Assembly (NCBI RefSeq): GCF_017562075.2
Contig: NC_054084.1
Coordinates: forward strand, 35,498,499-35,562,498
DNA length: 64,000 nt
Direction: 5' to 3'
Source of the DNA: Anopheles merus
Lineage: Eukaryota; Arthropoda; Insecta; Diptera; Culicidae
The position numbers and the translations under genes were made by a program. The notes below the pieces were generated by a model. That model saw only the letters and a program-made list of their open reading frames with translations, was not told the DNA's origin and did no database searches. Within the stretch, counting starts at the first letter, position 1. The number at the start of each line of letters is the position of its first letter. Below, piece by piece: positions 37,601-44,700 of this stretch.

Positions 37601-38058
37601 ACCACATCTCGGCGGGCCCCCCGCCGCCGCCGCCATCGATGCATCTGCCGCCGCCAAATCCGCAGTTGGCAGCGCTCGCCCTCCATCATCAGGTCCAGCA
37701 GCATCAGCAGCAGCAACAACAGCAGCAGCAACAGCAGCCGCAATCTTCGCCTTCAACGGTACGAACCCAGCCATCCCCTCGTACATCACATCCGCCGCCG
37801 CCGCATCCACAGCAGCAGCAACCGCAGCAGCAGCCGCCGCCGGAAAGCCTCCAGCAACAGGGACCGGTCCCAGCTGGACCCCTTCCACCTCAGCACCATA
37901 CGGTCCCGGTTACTATTATAACCCATGCTGGAAGCATTAATCCGGCCAACATGCCGGTGGTGGACGGTGGGCCGGCTAACGGTCGGGTCGGGGCGATCCA
38001 GATGCATCATCTCGCCGCGGCCCAGCAGTCGGCCGAGGAGCATTCGGTGGTTTATTGA
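1243..38058 (+). CDS. crol: crooked legs (crol) ortholog: C2H2 zinc-finger transcription factor, 5' end outside the window
   Basis: Whole coding span seen here; introns are included in the coordinates. Exons are 1243-1633, 2622-2805, 21 cassettes from 4513 to 31859, 34126-34293, 34398-34738 and 37421-38058. In Drosophila, Crol is an ecdysone-responsive nuclear C2H2 factor needed for leg and wing development. Support for orthology as I recall the fly protein: the segment VNIEDLSQFLSYHEVFGK, fingers with RKEHL helices, the HTGDSPHKCEYC and NPHCCNVCNK fingers, the unusual HMSR-S-HTGERPF link, the KGNLLFHQRSHTKGQ and VERGN fingers followed by THPDA, and a VVY C-terminus. Phases agree at every junction: 1 to 1, then 2 to 2 throughout the array, then 1 into the last exon. 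The N-terminal fingers that I recall for fly Crol are not found. Confidence 0.9.
2622..2805 (+). CDS. crol: crol constant exon upstream of the array: two C2H2 fingers
   Basis: It encodes NHIRPGPTGESPFKC... and then QHTGESPYRC..., two fingers with C-x2-C and RKEHLTNH helices, ending in phase 2 at a GTGAG donor. The second His of its last finger must come from the next exon. The acceptor (a purine-rich stretch ending cag at 2621) is poor, so the exact start is uncertain. The residues NHIR look like the tail of a finger whose front half is missing, and the linker PGPTGESP is one residue longer than QHTGESP. Confidence 0.8.
2806..4512 (+). other. Intron before the first cassette, with a GC-rich island
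   Basis: This 1.7-kb intron holds a GT microsatellite near 3152-3170, CT-rich tracts and a GC-rich island at about 3734-3943 that is open in one + frame (see findings). No zinc-finger cassette is visible. Confidence 0.6.
4513..4596 (+). CDS. crol: crol cassette exon 1 (single C2H2 finger)
   Basis: First of 21 exons with one design: 84 nt, one base completes a split Arg codon, then LHTGETP, C-x2-C, x12, first His, and AG of the next split Arg. This copy has YQ before Cys1, TY between the cysteines, Gly after Cys2, helix RKEHLTN and His-Val-Arg at the end. Acceptor tract tatcttcctcgaacag is strong; donor AG|GTGAGAG. Its protein equals that of cassette 20 despite 15 synonymous differences. The next intron is 943 bp. 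Confidence 0.92.
5540..5623 (+). CDS. crol: crol cassette exon 2 (single C2H2 finger)
   Basis: Encodes LHTGETPFQC-TY-C, Glu after Cys2, helix RKEHLTN and the His-Thr-Arg ending. It differs from cassette 18 by one residue (Glu for Gln). Acceptor aaccgatgcag is moderate; donor AG|GTGAGCG. The next intron is 818 bp and shows no other feature. Confidence 0.92.
6442..6525 (+). CDS. crol: crol cassette exon 3 (single C2H2 finger)
   Basis: Encodes LHTGETPFQC-SY-C, Gln after Cys2, helix RKEHLTN and His-Val-Arg. It is protein-identical to cassette 5 with only two nucleotide changes, both synonymous. Acceptor cttctcgacag lies downstream of an actaat branch-site-like motif; donor AG|GTGAGCT. The sequence after the donor (ctttgatcgctc) is shared with cassette 4. 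The next intron is 835 bp. Confidence 0.92.
7361..7444 (+). CDS. crol: crol cassette exon 4 (single C2H2 finger, helix +6 Tyr)
   Basis: Encodes LHTGETPFQC-SY-C with Gln after Cys2, but the helix is RKEHLTY, so Tyr replaces the usual Asn at helix position +6. Its flanks match cassettes 3 and 5 (actaat, cttcttcgacag, gtgagctttgatcgctc), which marks it as part of a recent tandem expansion. The next intron is 761 bp. Confidence 0.92.
8206..8289 (+). CDS. crol: crol cassette exon 5 (single C2H2 finger)
   Basis: Same protein as cassette 3. The acceptor tctcccttcttcgacag matches that of cassette 4. Donor AG|GTGAGCT; the motif tgatcgct recurs a few bases further downstream than in cassettes 3 and 4. 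Confidence 0.92.
8290..10284 (+). other. 2.0-kb intron between cassettes 5 and 6
   Basis: Contains a CTG-type trinucleotide run near 8797-8820, CT-rich and purine-rich tracts and short low-complexity frames. No finger exon, RNA gene or conserved domain is seen. Confidence 0.6.
10285..10368 (+). CDS. crol: crol cassette exon 6 (single C2H2 finger)
   Basis: Encodes LHTGETPYQC-TY-C, Asp after Cys2, helix RKEHLTN, His-Val-Arg. It differs from cassette 13 only in Val for Thr before the final Arg. Acceptor ccctatccaacag; the donor AG|GTGAGAG runs into a GA repeat. The next intron is 1,373 bp with nothing recognised. Confidence 0.92.
11742..11825 (+). CDS. crol: crol cassette exon 7 (single C2H2 finger, RKERLTY helix)
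   Basis: Encodes IHTGETPYRC-TY-C, Glu after Cys2, and the variant helix RKERLTY (Arg at +3, Tyr at +6), ending His-Ile-Arg. Ile replaces Leu ahead of the second His it supplies. With cassettes 9 and 10 it forms the RER subclass. Acceptor ttaatccgaaaacag is weak in pyrimidines; donor AG|GTGAGCG. Confidence 0.92.
11826..14078 (+). other. 2.25-kb intron between cassettes 7 and 8
   Basis: AT-rich with a GC-richer part at 13560-13760. A + frame open at 13469-14254 overlaps cassette 8 in the wrong frame and shows no domain, so I do not call it. No other feature is seen. Confidence 0.55.
14079..14162 (+). CDS. crol: crol cassette exon 8 (single C2H2 finger, weak acceptor)
   Basis: Encodes WHTGETPYHC-TY-C, Glu after Cys2, then F-A-RKEHLTN and His-Val-Arg. 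Trp replaces Leu before the supplied His, and Ala follows the core Phe where the others mostly have Thr. The acceptor (ctaaaatcgatctag) lacks a good pyrimidine tract, so inclusion may be rare or regulated. Donor AG|GTGAGAG. The next intron is 1,275 bp with AC-rich runs. Confidence 0.88.
15438..15521 (+). CDS. crol: crol cassette exon 9 (single C2H2 finger, RRERLTI helix)
   Basis: Encodes LHTGETPYQC-TY-C, Glu after Cys2, then F-S-RRERLTI and His-Thr-Arg. It is the most divergent recognition helix in the array (Arg +1, Arg +3, Ile +6). Acceptor catatctttctcttctacag is strong; donor AG|GTGAGCG. The next intron is 1,355 bp. Confidence 0.92.
16877..16960 (+). CDS. crol: crol cassette exon 10 (single C2H2 finger, RKERLTY helix)
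   Basis: Encodes IHTGETPYAC-TY-C, Asp after Cys2, then F-S-RKERLTY and His-Ile-Arg. Shares Ile, RER and Tyr with cassette 7. A long CT tract lies 60-80 bp upstream and ccaaaccaaacag forms the acceptor; donor AG|GTGAGCG. Confidence 0.92.
16961..18849 (+). other. 1.9-kb intron between cassettes 10 and 11
   Basis: Holds an (AT)n microsatellite at 17910-17931 and a short perfect stem (gtacctcg at 18144-18151 pairing with cgaggtac at 18166-18173, 14-nt loop). No coding or RNA gene is recognised. Confidence 0.6.
17910..17931. repeat. (AT)n microsatellite
   Basis: An uninterrupted AT run in the intron between cassettes 10 and 11. Confidence 0.95.
18850..18933 (+). CDS. crol: crol cassette exon 11 (single C2H2 finger)
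   Basis: Encodes LHTGETPYQC-TY-C, Glu after Cys2, helix RKEHLTN, His-Val-Arg, which is the array consensus. Acceptor acactctgtatccag; donor AG|GTGAGAA. Only 492 bp separate it from cassette 12. Confidence 0.92.
19426..19509 (+). CDS. crol: crol cassette exon 12 (single C2H2 finger, weak acceptor)
   Basis: Encodes LHTGETPYPC-TY-C (Pro directly before Cys1), Glu after Cys2, helix RKEHLTN, His-Val-Arg. An A-run sits where a pyrimidine tract is expected before aatctcag, so the acceptor looks weak. Donor AG|GTGAGAG. The next intron is 523 bp. Confidence 0.9.
20033..20116 (+). CDS. crol: crol cassette exon 13 (single C2H2 finger)
   Basis: Encodes LHTGETPYQC-TY-C, Asp after Cys2, helix RKEHLTN, His-Thr-Arg; close to cassette 6. 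Acceptor ttcatttcgtttctggacag is strong; donor AG|GTGAGCG. The next intron is 895 bp, with a GC-rich, dyad-containing patch near 20880-20960. Confidence 0.92.
21012..21095 (+). CDS. crol: crol cassette exon 14 (single C2H2 finger)
   Basis: Encodes LHTGETPYHC-TY-C, Glu after Cys2, then F-M-RKEHLKN and His-Ile-Arg. It shares Tyr-His and Phe-Met with cassette 19. Acceptor ccgttctcgacag is strong; donor AG|GTGAGAG. Confidence 0.92.
21096..23351 (+). other. 2.26-kb intron between cassettes 14 and 15
   Basis: Contains a (GT)n run at 21130-21148, an alternating CG run near 22074-22087 followed by CT repeats, and a CT run near 23268-23287 ahead of cassette 15. No gene is seen. Confidence 0.6.
21130..21148. 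repeat. (GT)n microsatellite
   Basis: A GT run about 35 bp after the donor of cassette 14. Confidence 0.9.
23352..23435 (+). CDS. crol: crol cassette exon 15 (single C2H2 finger)
   Basis: Encodes LHTGETPYQC-TY-C, Gln after Cys2, helix RKEHLTN, His-Thr-Arg. Acceptor atcgtcactcttgccag; donor AG|GTGAGAA. It has the shortest downstream intron of the array (445 bp). Confidence 0.92.
23881..23964 (+). CDS. crol: crol cassette exon 16 (single C2H2 finger, weak acceptor)
   Basis: Encodes LHTGETPYQC-SY-C, Gln after Cys2, helix RKEHLTN, His-Val-Arg. It differs from cassettes 3 and 5 only by Tyr for Phe. The acceptor cacctaccggtag follows an AC-rich stretch and is weak. Donor AG|GTGAGAA. The next intron is 1,162 bp and includes the tRNA-like patch near 24360-24437. 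Confidence 0.9.
24345..24437 (-). repeat. Possible tRNA-derived SINE fragment
   Basis: On the minus strand the bases at 24408-24418 read tggtgtagtgg, which fits the pol III A-box consensus. A B-box-like sequence (gggatctagacc) lies about 30 bp on but is diverged. There is no tRNA cloverleaf that I could complete. This suggests an old tRNA-derived repeat, not a tRNA gene. Confidence 0.25.
25127..25210 (+). CDS. crol: crol cassette exon 17 (single C2H2 finger)
   Basis: Encodes LHTGETPYTC-TY-C, Gln after Cys2, helix RKEHLTN, His-Val-Arg. The acceptor cggttttgtttgtag is strong; donor AG|GTGAGGG. Confidence 0.92.
25211..27731 (+). other. 2.5-kb intron between cassettes 17 and 18 (longest in the array)
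   Basis: AT-rich. It ends in a long CTA/ACT trinucleotide region at about 27595-27700, immediately before cassette 18. No gene is recognised on either strand. Confidence 0.6.
27732..27815 (+). CDS. crol: crol cassette exon 18 (single C2H2 finger, C/A-rich acceptor)
   Basis: Encodes LHTGETPFQC-TY-C, Gln after Cys2, helix RKEHLTN, His-Thr-Arg. The acceptor is caccaacaaccag with no uridine tract. Donor AG|GTGAGGA. The next intron is 1,519 bp, AT-rich, with nothing recognised. Confidence 0.9.
29335..29418 (+). CDS. crol: crol cassette exon 19 (single C2H2 finger)
   Basis: Encodes LHTGETPYHC-TY-C, Glu after Cys2, then F-M-RKEHLTN and His-Ile-Arg; near twin of cassette 14. The acceptor tttctactcaacag follows a ctaactaat branch-site-like motif. 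Donor AG|GTGAGAG. The next intron is 1,602 bp. Confidence 0.92.
31021..31104 (+). CDS. crol: crol cassette exon 20 (single C2H2 finger)
   Basis: Protein-identical to cassette 1 (Tyr-Gln, Thr-Tyr, Gly after Cys2, RKEHLTN, His-Val-Arg) although 15 of 84 bases differ. A long CT-rich tract and ctattcctccaaacag form a strong acceptor. Donor AG|GTGAGGG. The next intron is 671 bp. Confidence 0.92.
31776..31859 (+). CDS. crol: crol cassette exon 21 (last single C2H2 finger, TGESP linker)
   Basis: Encodes LHTGESPYRC-SY-C, Asn after Cys2, K-S-F-T, helix RKEHLKN, His-Val-Arg. It is the only cassette with TGESP and KSF, which resembles the constant fingers at 2622-2805 more than the other cassettes, so it may be an original constant finger. 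Acceptor gttgttctatcaacag; donor AG|GTGAGGG. Confidence 0.92.
31860..34125 (+). other. 2.27-kb intron between the array and the downstream constant exon
   Basis: Starts with CT and CA microsatellite sequence (31900-31970), then becomes AT-rich with a purine-rich patch at 32730-32880. It ends in a weak, A-rich acceptor. No gene is seen. Confidence 0.6.
34126..34293 (+). CDS. crol: crol constant exon downstream of the array: two C2H2 fingers
   Basis: 168 nt, exactly two cassette lengths. It encodes LHTGDSPHKCEYC..., helix RKEHLNN, then QHSGDNPHCCNVC..., helix RKEHLIN, matching consecutive Crol fingers. Its first His completes whichever cassette precedes it. The acceptor (tatcccaaaaacag) is weak. 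The donor is GTAAGT rather than the GTGAG of the cassettes; the next intron is only 104 bp. Confidence 0.93.
34398..34738 (+). CDS. crol: crol exon with the last three C2H2 fingers
   Basis: The junction gives HMSRSHTGERPFQC, a His-x4-His finger end as in fly Crol. Three fingers follow: CDEC with KGNLLFH, CDMC with KGHLVSH, and CPQC with ERGNMLRH, separated in part by the longer linker THTK/GQPMDRPF. A tail KTHPDAVIPVLPKLPH follows. The exon ends in phase 1 at GTAAGT. If the donor is not used, the frame reads Gly-Lys-stop within 8 bases. Confidence 0.93.
34739..37420 (+). other. 2.7-kb intron before the last crol exon
   Basis: AT-rich, with one coding-like short frame at 37052-37156 (listed separately) and a long CT tract at about 37335-37410 that forms a very strong polypyrimidine tract for the last exon. 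Confidence 0.65.
37052..37156 (+). CDS. Short coding-like frame, 34 residues, inside the last crol intron
   Basis: An ATG with A at -3 opens a 34-codon frame ending TAA. About 25 of 33 codons after Met end in G or C, while the flanks are strongly AT-rich. The product starts MNELSLKINDADVLNKIM and ends SSSERNEIV. I recognise no family. It may be a small independent peptide gene, or an alternative 3' exon: an AG at 37037-37038 would give a one-base entry that fits the phase-2 donors of the array. Confidence 0.4.
   Translation: MNELSLKINDADVLNKIMQTITTQCSSSERNEIV
37421..38058 (+). CDS. crol: crol last coding exon: Q/P/H-rich C-terminal domain
   Basis: The acceptor ctctttcccaactcag gives Val-Ser-Gln-Pro in phase with the previous exon. 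The exon encodes about 212 residues rich in His, Pro and Gln, with CAG/CAA runs at 37694-37742 and 37810-37840, typical of activation or interaction regions. It ends AEEHSVVY and TGA. As I recall, fly Crol ends with a similar HPVVY, which supports this as the normal stop. A second frame across the exon is open only because of the repeats. Confidence 0.88.
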
Positions 38059-38529
38059 AACAGCAGCATCGGTGGTGGTGGTAATGGAGGCGGCGGTGTC
38101 AGCGTAGGTGGTAGTACTCCTGGTACAGGCAGAGGTGGAAGAGCAAGTGGCGGACGCAGCAATAGTAAAGCAGGAGCGACAGCATCAGCATCCCGTATGG
38201 GTAATATAGAGCTGATTGTGCCAACGGTTACCACCGCGAGCGGCGAAAGTATGCTAGCAAGAGCAAGTGCCACCATCACCGGCAGTAGTAGTGGTGCTAA
38301 TGTAGTTGCTAATCATGCGCCCTTGCTTCTTGATCCGCCACATGTTGCCACCGACGGGCAGCAAGAGTATCAACATCCGATCGCGCTGATGCCTTTGCTG
38401 CAGCAGCAACAGCAACAGCAGCAGCAGCAAAACCTTGCGCAAGCACTGACGCTGCAACTGTCACATCAGCAGCTGCAGCAGCAGCAGCTATTCAAGTCAG
38501 AACACAACAAAACACTAACCCAGCTGTAG
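38059..38529 (+). CDS. crol: In-frame extension after the crol TGA (readthrough candidate)
   Basis: The crol frame continues without a stop for 156 sense codons and ends at TAG (38527-38529). The extension is Gly/Ser-rich at first, then GNIELIVPTVTTASGES, then Gln-rich runs (38398-38430 and 38467-38487). This matches the style of the preceding domain and contrasts with the AT-rich sequence beyond 38540. The TGA is followed by A, not the leakiest known C context. An alternative is a separate start at the in-frame ATG at 38197. Confidence 0.5.
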   Translation, partial: NSSIGGGGNGGGGVSVGGSTPGTGRGGRASGGRSNSKAGATASASRMGNIELIVPTVTTASGESMLARASATITGSSSGANVVANHAPLLLDPPHVATDGQQEYQHPIALMPLLQQQQQQQQQQNLAQALTLQLSHQQLQQQQLFKSEHNKTLTQL

Positions 38530-41500
38530 AATTTGATGTAATAATAGCGGAGGTAGAGGAGGAGGATCAATCCAGATGGAGGAGAATAAGCAGCTTGTTT
38601 TCAATTTTTGCTAGTGTTAACAGCGAGTTTCTATAACTTCTTTTTATGGTAGCATACATTTTATTACGGTTTCTCGGTGCAGTTGAATCTGTTTGTTGCG
38701 CTTCTACCCCTTGTAATGGGGTAGCATTCATGCTGCAGACTGTGCAGCGCAAAAGAGAAAATGAATTAAATGCGACATTGAAGCGAAACTAAACGTGTAC
38801 ACGTCGAGTGGAGTTCAAATGTTGGCACACACAGTGAGAGAGATAGCACGCTGGATACTATTTCTGGTTGGGCAAAACGAGTGACTAGTACATAACAAAA
38901 TCAGCTTGTGCAGTCAATATAAACGTGACTCACAAACACAGTCAAACACAACAGTGCTCGATTGGTTCAAAAACATGATTGAAAGGAACTTGTTTACAGT
39001 GAGTGACAAGCAGAATATAATTGTTTAATATTTGTTTTCTTTACTTTTTTTCCAAGTTGTTGTGTGGAAAATACAACAACCATGAGGAAAACACTGCACT
39101 CGAAAGGAGAAGAAACACAAAAAAAAGTACAGAAGTATGCAATTAGTAGTTTTAAAAAGTAGTGAAGAAAGAAAAAATAGTTCGTAAAGGGATGAATACG
39201 CTAAGTTTAATAAACATAAAACATATTACATAAGCGGTAGTGAGTAATAAAACCAACAATAACAACAACAAAAAATACAAAAAAAGATGAATTACACAAA
39301 CCACATGTGCAACGTAAACATGAAGTAACAAACAATACCAGTAAATGAAATGTACAGTTGTGTAAAACAAAGCAGAAAACTGTTTAAGAAGAGGAGATGT
39401 AAACGAGCATAAATATTAACATTGTATAATTAAACGCAGTGGTGTGTGTGGTGGGCGTTGAAAGTTAAATAAGTATAGCAACGAGTTGGATGCAAGAAGC
39501 TCTCGTCTGTAATTAAATAACAATACATGATTTAAGGCAGATACGAACAAACGTAGATAATAGTGTGAGCGGAGAAGAAAACAGAGAAAAGAATGTGCAA
39601 AAAAAGAAGCAAACACAGTTTAAAAACAAAAACAGCTGCTGCAAACGCGCGCGCGCATCTCTTATATAAGGTGCGGTGTATTTTTTTAAATGTAACCCAA
39701 CAGCAGCAGTACGGGCGTGTGTAGCAAGCATGAAGTATAAAACGTAGAAGTAAAATGTGAGTTATTGAACTAAAATTATATACACATAAATCTATATATA
39801 TATATATATATATACCAAGCTATATCTTTATATATATACACAGATAGAAAACTCACAAGAAATAGGTGAAGCGCGAGCAGAGCAAAACAGCAGATTTGTG
39901 GTCGCATTAAAAGAGAGAGAGAGGGAGAGAAAAGGTACGAGATAATAACTAACCAGATATACAAAACAAGTCGATATCAAATATCGAAAAAATGCGCGAT
40001 ACTAAACGTGTTTTACATGTAAAAAAAAACACCGACACAAACAAACACACATTGCAGGAGTATGTGGGACTAAGATGATAGTTACAACAAAAACAAAACA
40101 GACAGATTTCGAGGCGACATTTTGCAACACTCTTGCCCCCCCAACCAGCCTCTACCACCACAGAGAACTATTTCCTGCGCGCGCTCTTGTTCGTTTCTGC
40201 GTCCTTCACTAGCCAACGCAAGGGAAGTGGCTTGGGCAAAAGCACCCTGTTGCAATTGCAGAATTGTTGCTCTTGTCTTAGACAGTTATACCTTACTCTA
40301 CCCGTATCCCACTTCCAGAAAGGTTATTAACGCAGGGCCCCCATATATTTGCTTTGCCGGAACGCAAATCTTTATATAGAGGTTTACATTCATATATATA
40401 CTTATAAATATATGTGTGTAGTGAAATGGAAGCAAAAGAGAGGAAGGGGTTTGGTGTTCGGAACTATGTTCTGATTTTAACAAAACAACAACAACAAAAT
40501 GTAGAAGTAAAAGGTAAAATAATACTTTCGGTAAAAATAAATAGCAACAGTGAAAATGCAATGCGAAAAACAAACAAACCACACTCACCAGAATTATTAC
40601 ACAAAATCATGCAAATTATAAGATCGTTCAGTTTTGCGTTAGATATCACCAACAACGGAAATCAGGAGAGAGAGAGAGAGTTCATAATACGCTCTGGGAG
40701 TGGTGAAGCAAAATTAGTAAAATAAAAAAAAAGAAGACCCATGAGAATCAATACTTAATCTTAACAAAATTGTTGAAATAGATGAAATAGTGTGAGAAAT
40801 AAACAAAGTAATCTTAAACAAACGAACAGCAGTAATGGACATGTAGCAACAACACGCGCAAACACGGCAGAGGGGTAGCATTTTGCTGTAATCGTGTGTA
40901 TGTGTGTGTGCGTGTTTAGAAAGAACCTTCGCCAAACCGTTGTGGTGGAATAGGAGGACAAACATCAGTCACACCGGGTGTTGTAGGAGGACACAGTTGA
41001 CACACTAGCGCAATCTCTCAATAGTACATGCCTACTCTACTACACATTACTGCAACTTTCGATCAATCAACAATGCTCTCCCCCCCGCCCCGTTGTGCTG
41101 TATCGGAGCTGTTTTTGGTTAACATCCTTCCTCCCCACTCCTTTCCCCGTGTGCACAGTTCAGCAAAATACAAATGTAATAGTAGTGTACTAAACGTTAC
41201 AAAAAAGCGCATGAGTAAGAAAACAATAGCATAAGGAAAATTCAAACACCGTGTAGTGTGTAGAGGGACAGTCGGTTGGGGGGAAGAAGACTTTTTTACA
41301 AACGTTGTTAAAGCTGCAACAAAAATCGAACCCCTCTTAGTGTAGACCACAGGTTAGAGGAATATACCGTGCCCCCTAGTGGTTTTATGAAAGTGAAGCA
41401 TACACACATACAACACAAACCTAGAAACGAGAAAGATAGAGAGAGAGAGAGAGAGAGGAAACTCAACTTTCGCGGGTGGAAAATAGTACAACTTTATGTA

Positions 41501-41712
41501 AAGTGTTTAAGGTAAAACGAAACAAAGTAAATACAAATGTAACATTTAACAGTGTTACAACAAACAGAAGAACAATAGCGAAGGAGAAGAAACGAAGTGG
41601 AAAGATAAATTTAAAGAGAAAAAACACACAGACACACACAGGCTTTTAACGTGATATACGATAAGAGGAACAATTCGCGTACAAGACAAAGGGTACACAC
41701 ACATTCAATACA

Positions 41713-41732
41713 AACACACACACACACACACA
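41713..41732. repeat. (CA)n microsatellite
   Basis: An uninterrupted CA run within the presumed crol 3' UTR. Confidence 0.9.
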
Positions 41733-44700
41733 TCCACACTACATTAATAGTTGTTTTTGAGTTTGAGAATCTCAGCTGTGTCTATATTTAACCAGGACCC
41801 ACAATTCTTTCACAATCAATCAAGACAAGGATAACGTTGTGTTGTGTTTTGCGACCGATGATGATGATGCTAATTTCATTCACATATTATTGTGCTATCA
41901 TTACAATTTCAATCCATTTACACAATAGAAGCATACAGTAGTGGCTTATCGCTTCACGCATATGAGATATAACCATAGTACATTGAACTACAACAACAGC
42001 AAGCAACAGACAGAGCCAGTACATTATACTACAATAGTTTCGTTCTCTCAGTGTGTATTTGTAAGGATAGATTTAGACGTCTTAACCCCAGTTTGCTGTT
42101 TTTCTTTTTCAATAATACAAACTCTTACATACACACACACATTGACACACTACACAATAGAAAATAGAACCAAACAGCAGTACCATCACATACCTACCTT
42201 TTCATCAAACACCAACAGCAAAACCAGGAGAATCGTCACCGAATATCTGGTGATACACTCTGTCATTTGCTTTATAAAAGAGTACATAGATGTAATGCTT
42301 CTTCTGTGTTAAGCTTTGTCTATTACAATAGAGATATCAATAGAATTCTAAGCTATCACCACTAATACAATACGATAGGGACACACTCATACCATAAAAC
42401 AACAAGTAAGCCAAACCAATTTTACAGTAAACTCTACAATCAATGCTTCACCACAACAGCTACAACAGAACAGACAGCGCATCAAAACAGTATAACTCCT
42501 TCATATAGTGTATCTTGTGTCTGCACAAACTTACAATAGGCTCTTACAAAACAACCAAGCATGTAGTGTTGAAATAATTGTTTTTTCCCCTGTAATAAGG
42601 CTTCATGCTGGGTCGTTCGGAGGTCAACGATGCTTGCTAATACAATAGAAACAGAGAAATTAATTTAAACAATCACGTTTACGTTTTTTGCTCCTGTTCA
42701 GTGCATTTTCCAACATACATCCCTCTTTTAGTTTGTTTATACGTGCTTCTTGCGCGTGTGTCTTAGTTTTCAAAAGTTGTTTAAGATTTCCTAAGTTATC
42801 TCACGTCTCGGTAAAACAGGAGAACAAGAACGAATGTGTACTTGTGTACTTGAACTTGATAGATTGATTTCAACACGAGTATAACGACAACCACAACTAC
42901 AACCAACCAACAAATCATCACAAACCTCCTAATTACCTTCATCGATCCCAGTTTTCTGATTTTAAAAGCAAATAAAACAAACAAAGTTGCGTATTATGAA
43001 AAAAAAAAACAAAGCGAAATACGTTCCTTTCCGTTGTGATACTATAAAGAGCAAGGGCGACAGATTTGAGGGCAATGTTTCGATATGATGAGTGTGTTTG
43101 TGTGTTTGTGTGATGGGGAGAGGGTAACAACCCCTTTTCCCAGAAGTAAAATGATTAAAAGATGAGAGAGCAGTAACGATCGTACTACGTGAAGCAAGGT
43201 TTTATTTGGATTTGGATTATATGTTAGCATTAGTTGTATTAAACAAAAAGATTGCAATTCTAATCCTCTTTTCATCCCTGTTGGTGATGTGTGACCCGCG
43301 CAACATCAATGCTTTTTTTGTTTGTTTTCGTTTAACTCAATCGAGTGCAAACTTATTTTAGCTGAAATAGTCTATATTAATATAGTTAACGATTTTATAA
43401 AATCATTTTTTCATATATACGTATATGCATATAGGTATGTTTTTTTATGTATGCATTATTAAAGTCTTTCTTTTAGTTTGTTTTAGTAGCGGAGTGGTAA
43501 GAAAATATGTGTGTTTGTTAAGAAAAAGTCGAATAACAATGGATTAATTAAGCGTAACGCCAAGATCAAGAACACGCGCTTGGTGAGCTCATCATTTCAT
43601 GAAACCATCCAATCATCTAATAAAAGAAGAAGCGTGTTGAGTTAAACTAAATACAAAACATTGTGTAATATGCGTATCGAAGAGAGGAGATAGCTGAACA
43701 TAATTCATCCTAGATGAGCACATCATTGTTGCGAACAAAATTGAAATGCTGAGTGTGTAAACGTATTTCAGTAACACCAAGATTGCAGATATTGCGCAAA
43801 AAAGGGTAATTATCTTTCTTTTACTAAATCATCGCACAACTTGTAAAATCTGAAGTGTTGGAAAGTAACTGGTGAGAAGAGCGTAGCGGGGTTTGAATTA
43901 TTGTGTTCGTTCGGGAACGTTTGTAATTCGTACTATGATTGTAATGCAAAAGTACACAACAGGTCTGAGTAAAATATGTAGTCTTTACGCAAACTTACGC
44001 CATATTATACGAAGCAGCTAATGAAGTGGAAAGAAAAAAAAAGAAAGGAAGCAAAAAGAAACGCTGAAAATTGTTAAGTCGACAAAAGGAAAAGAAGACA
44101 AACTGAGGAATATAAGAAGGAAAGGCAAGGATATGAAATATGGAAACTAACAATAGAGATGAGTCATATAAAAAAAAACACAGTACACTTTATGAGTTGT
44201 TGTTTTTCATTTATTGTATCGTGTTTTATTCTGATTCTGTTTTATTGATTTACAAATTGGTGCTATTTACTAAATTATTTTTTATTTTCAGATATTTATA
44301 TGAATTGCTGGCGGCGCTGAAGGGATGTTTTTATGTTATCTTTGTTTGTTCTAATTTTGAGAAAATATTTTATTTATTTTTACAACCTAAAACGTGAATT
44401 TCAGTTTCAGTACCCATAACAAGCGTAGTGTGATCGTCACTGATATCCAATCAACGTCGTACGAGAGTTAAACAGAAGTGACCGTGCGGAACTTTTCGAA
44501 ACAATAGTGCCCAATCTAGTCAATGAGATTAGATTTGTGGTTTTTACTTTCCCTCCCATTATATTGGGTTGTATTGGGGTATATTTTGTTTTTCAGCAAA
44601 CACCTATAAAGTATTCATTTACCATTTACCACAAGGAGACATGTACAAAAGTAGCGGCATCCTTAGCACATTTTCACAATGTAACGAATGTGCAAGCTAC

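Noticed and set aside
37149..37940. 263-codon frame overlapping the last crol exon
   Set aside because: It is the Ala/Ser-rich shift of the CAG/CAA repeats, includes the CT tract before the acceptor, and lacks a link to any upstream exon phase.
38056..38058. TGA as a selenocysteine codon
   Set aside because: The context is a transcription factor tail, and no SECIS-like element was noticed; readthrough is the simpler idea.
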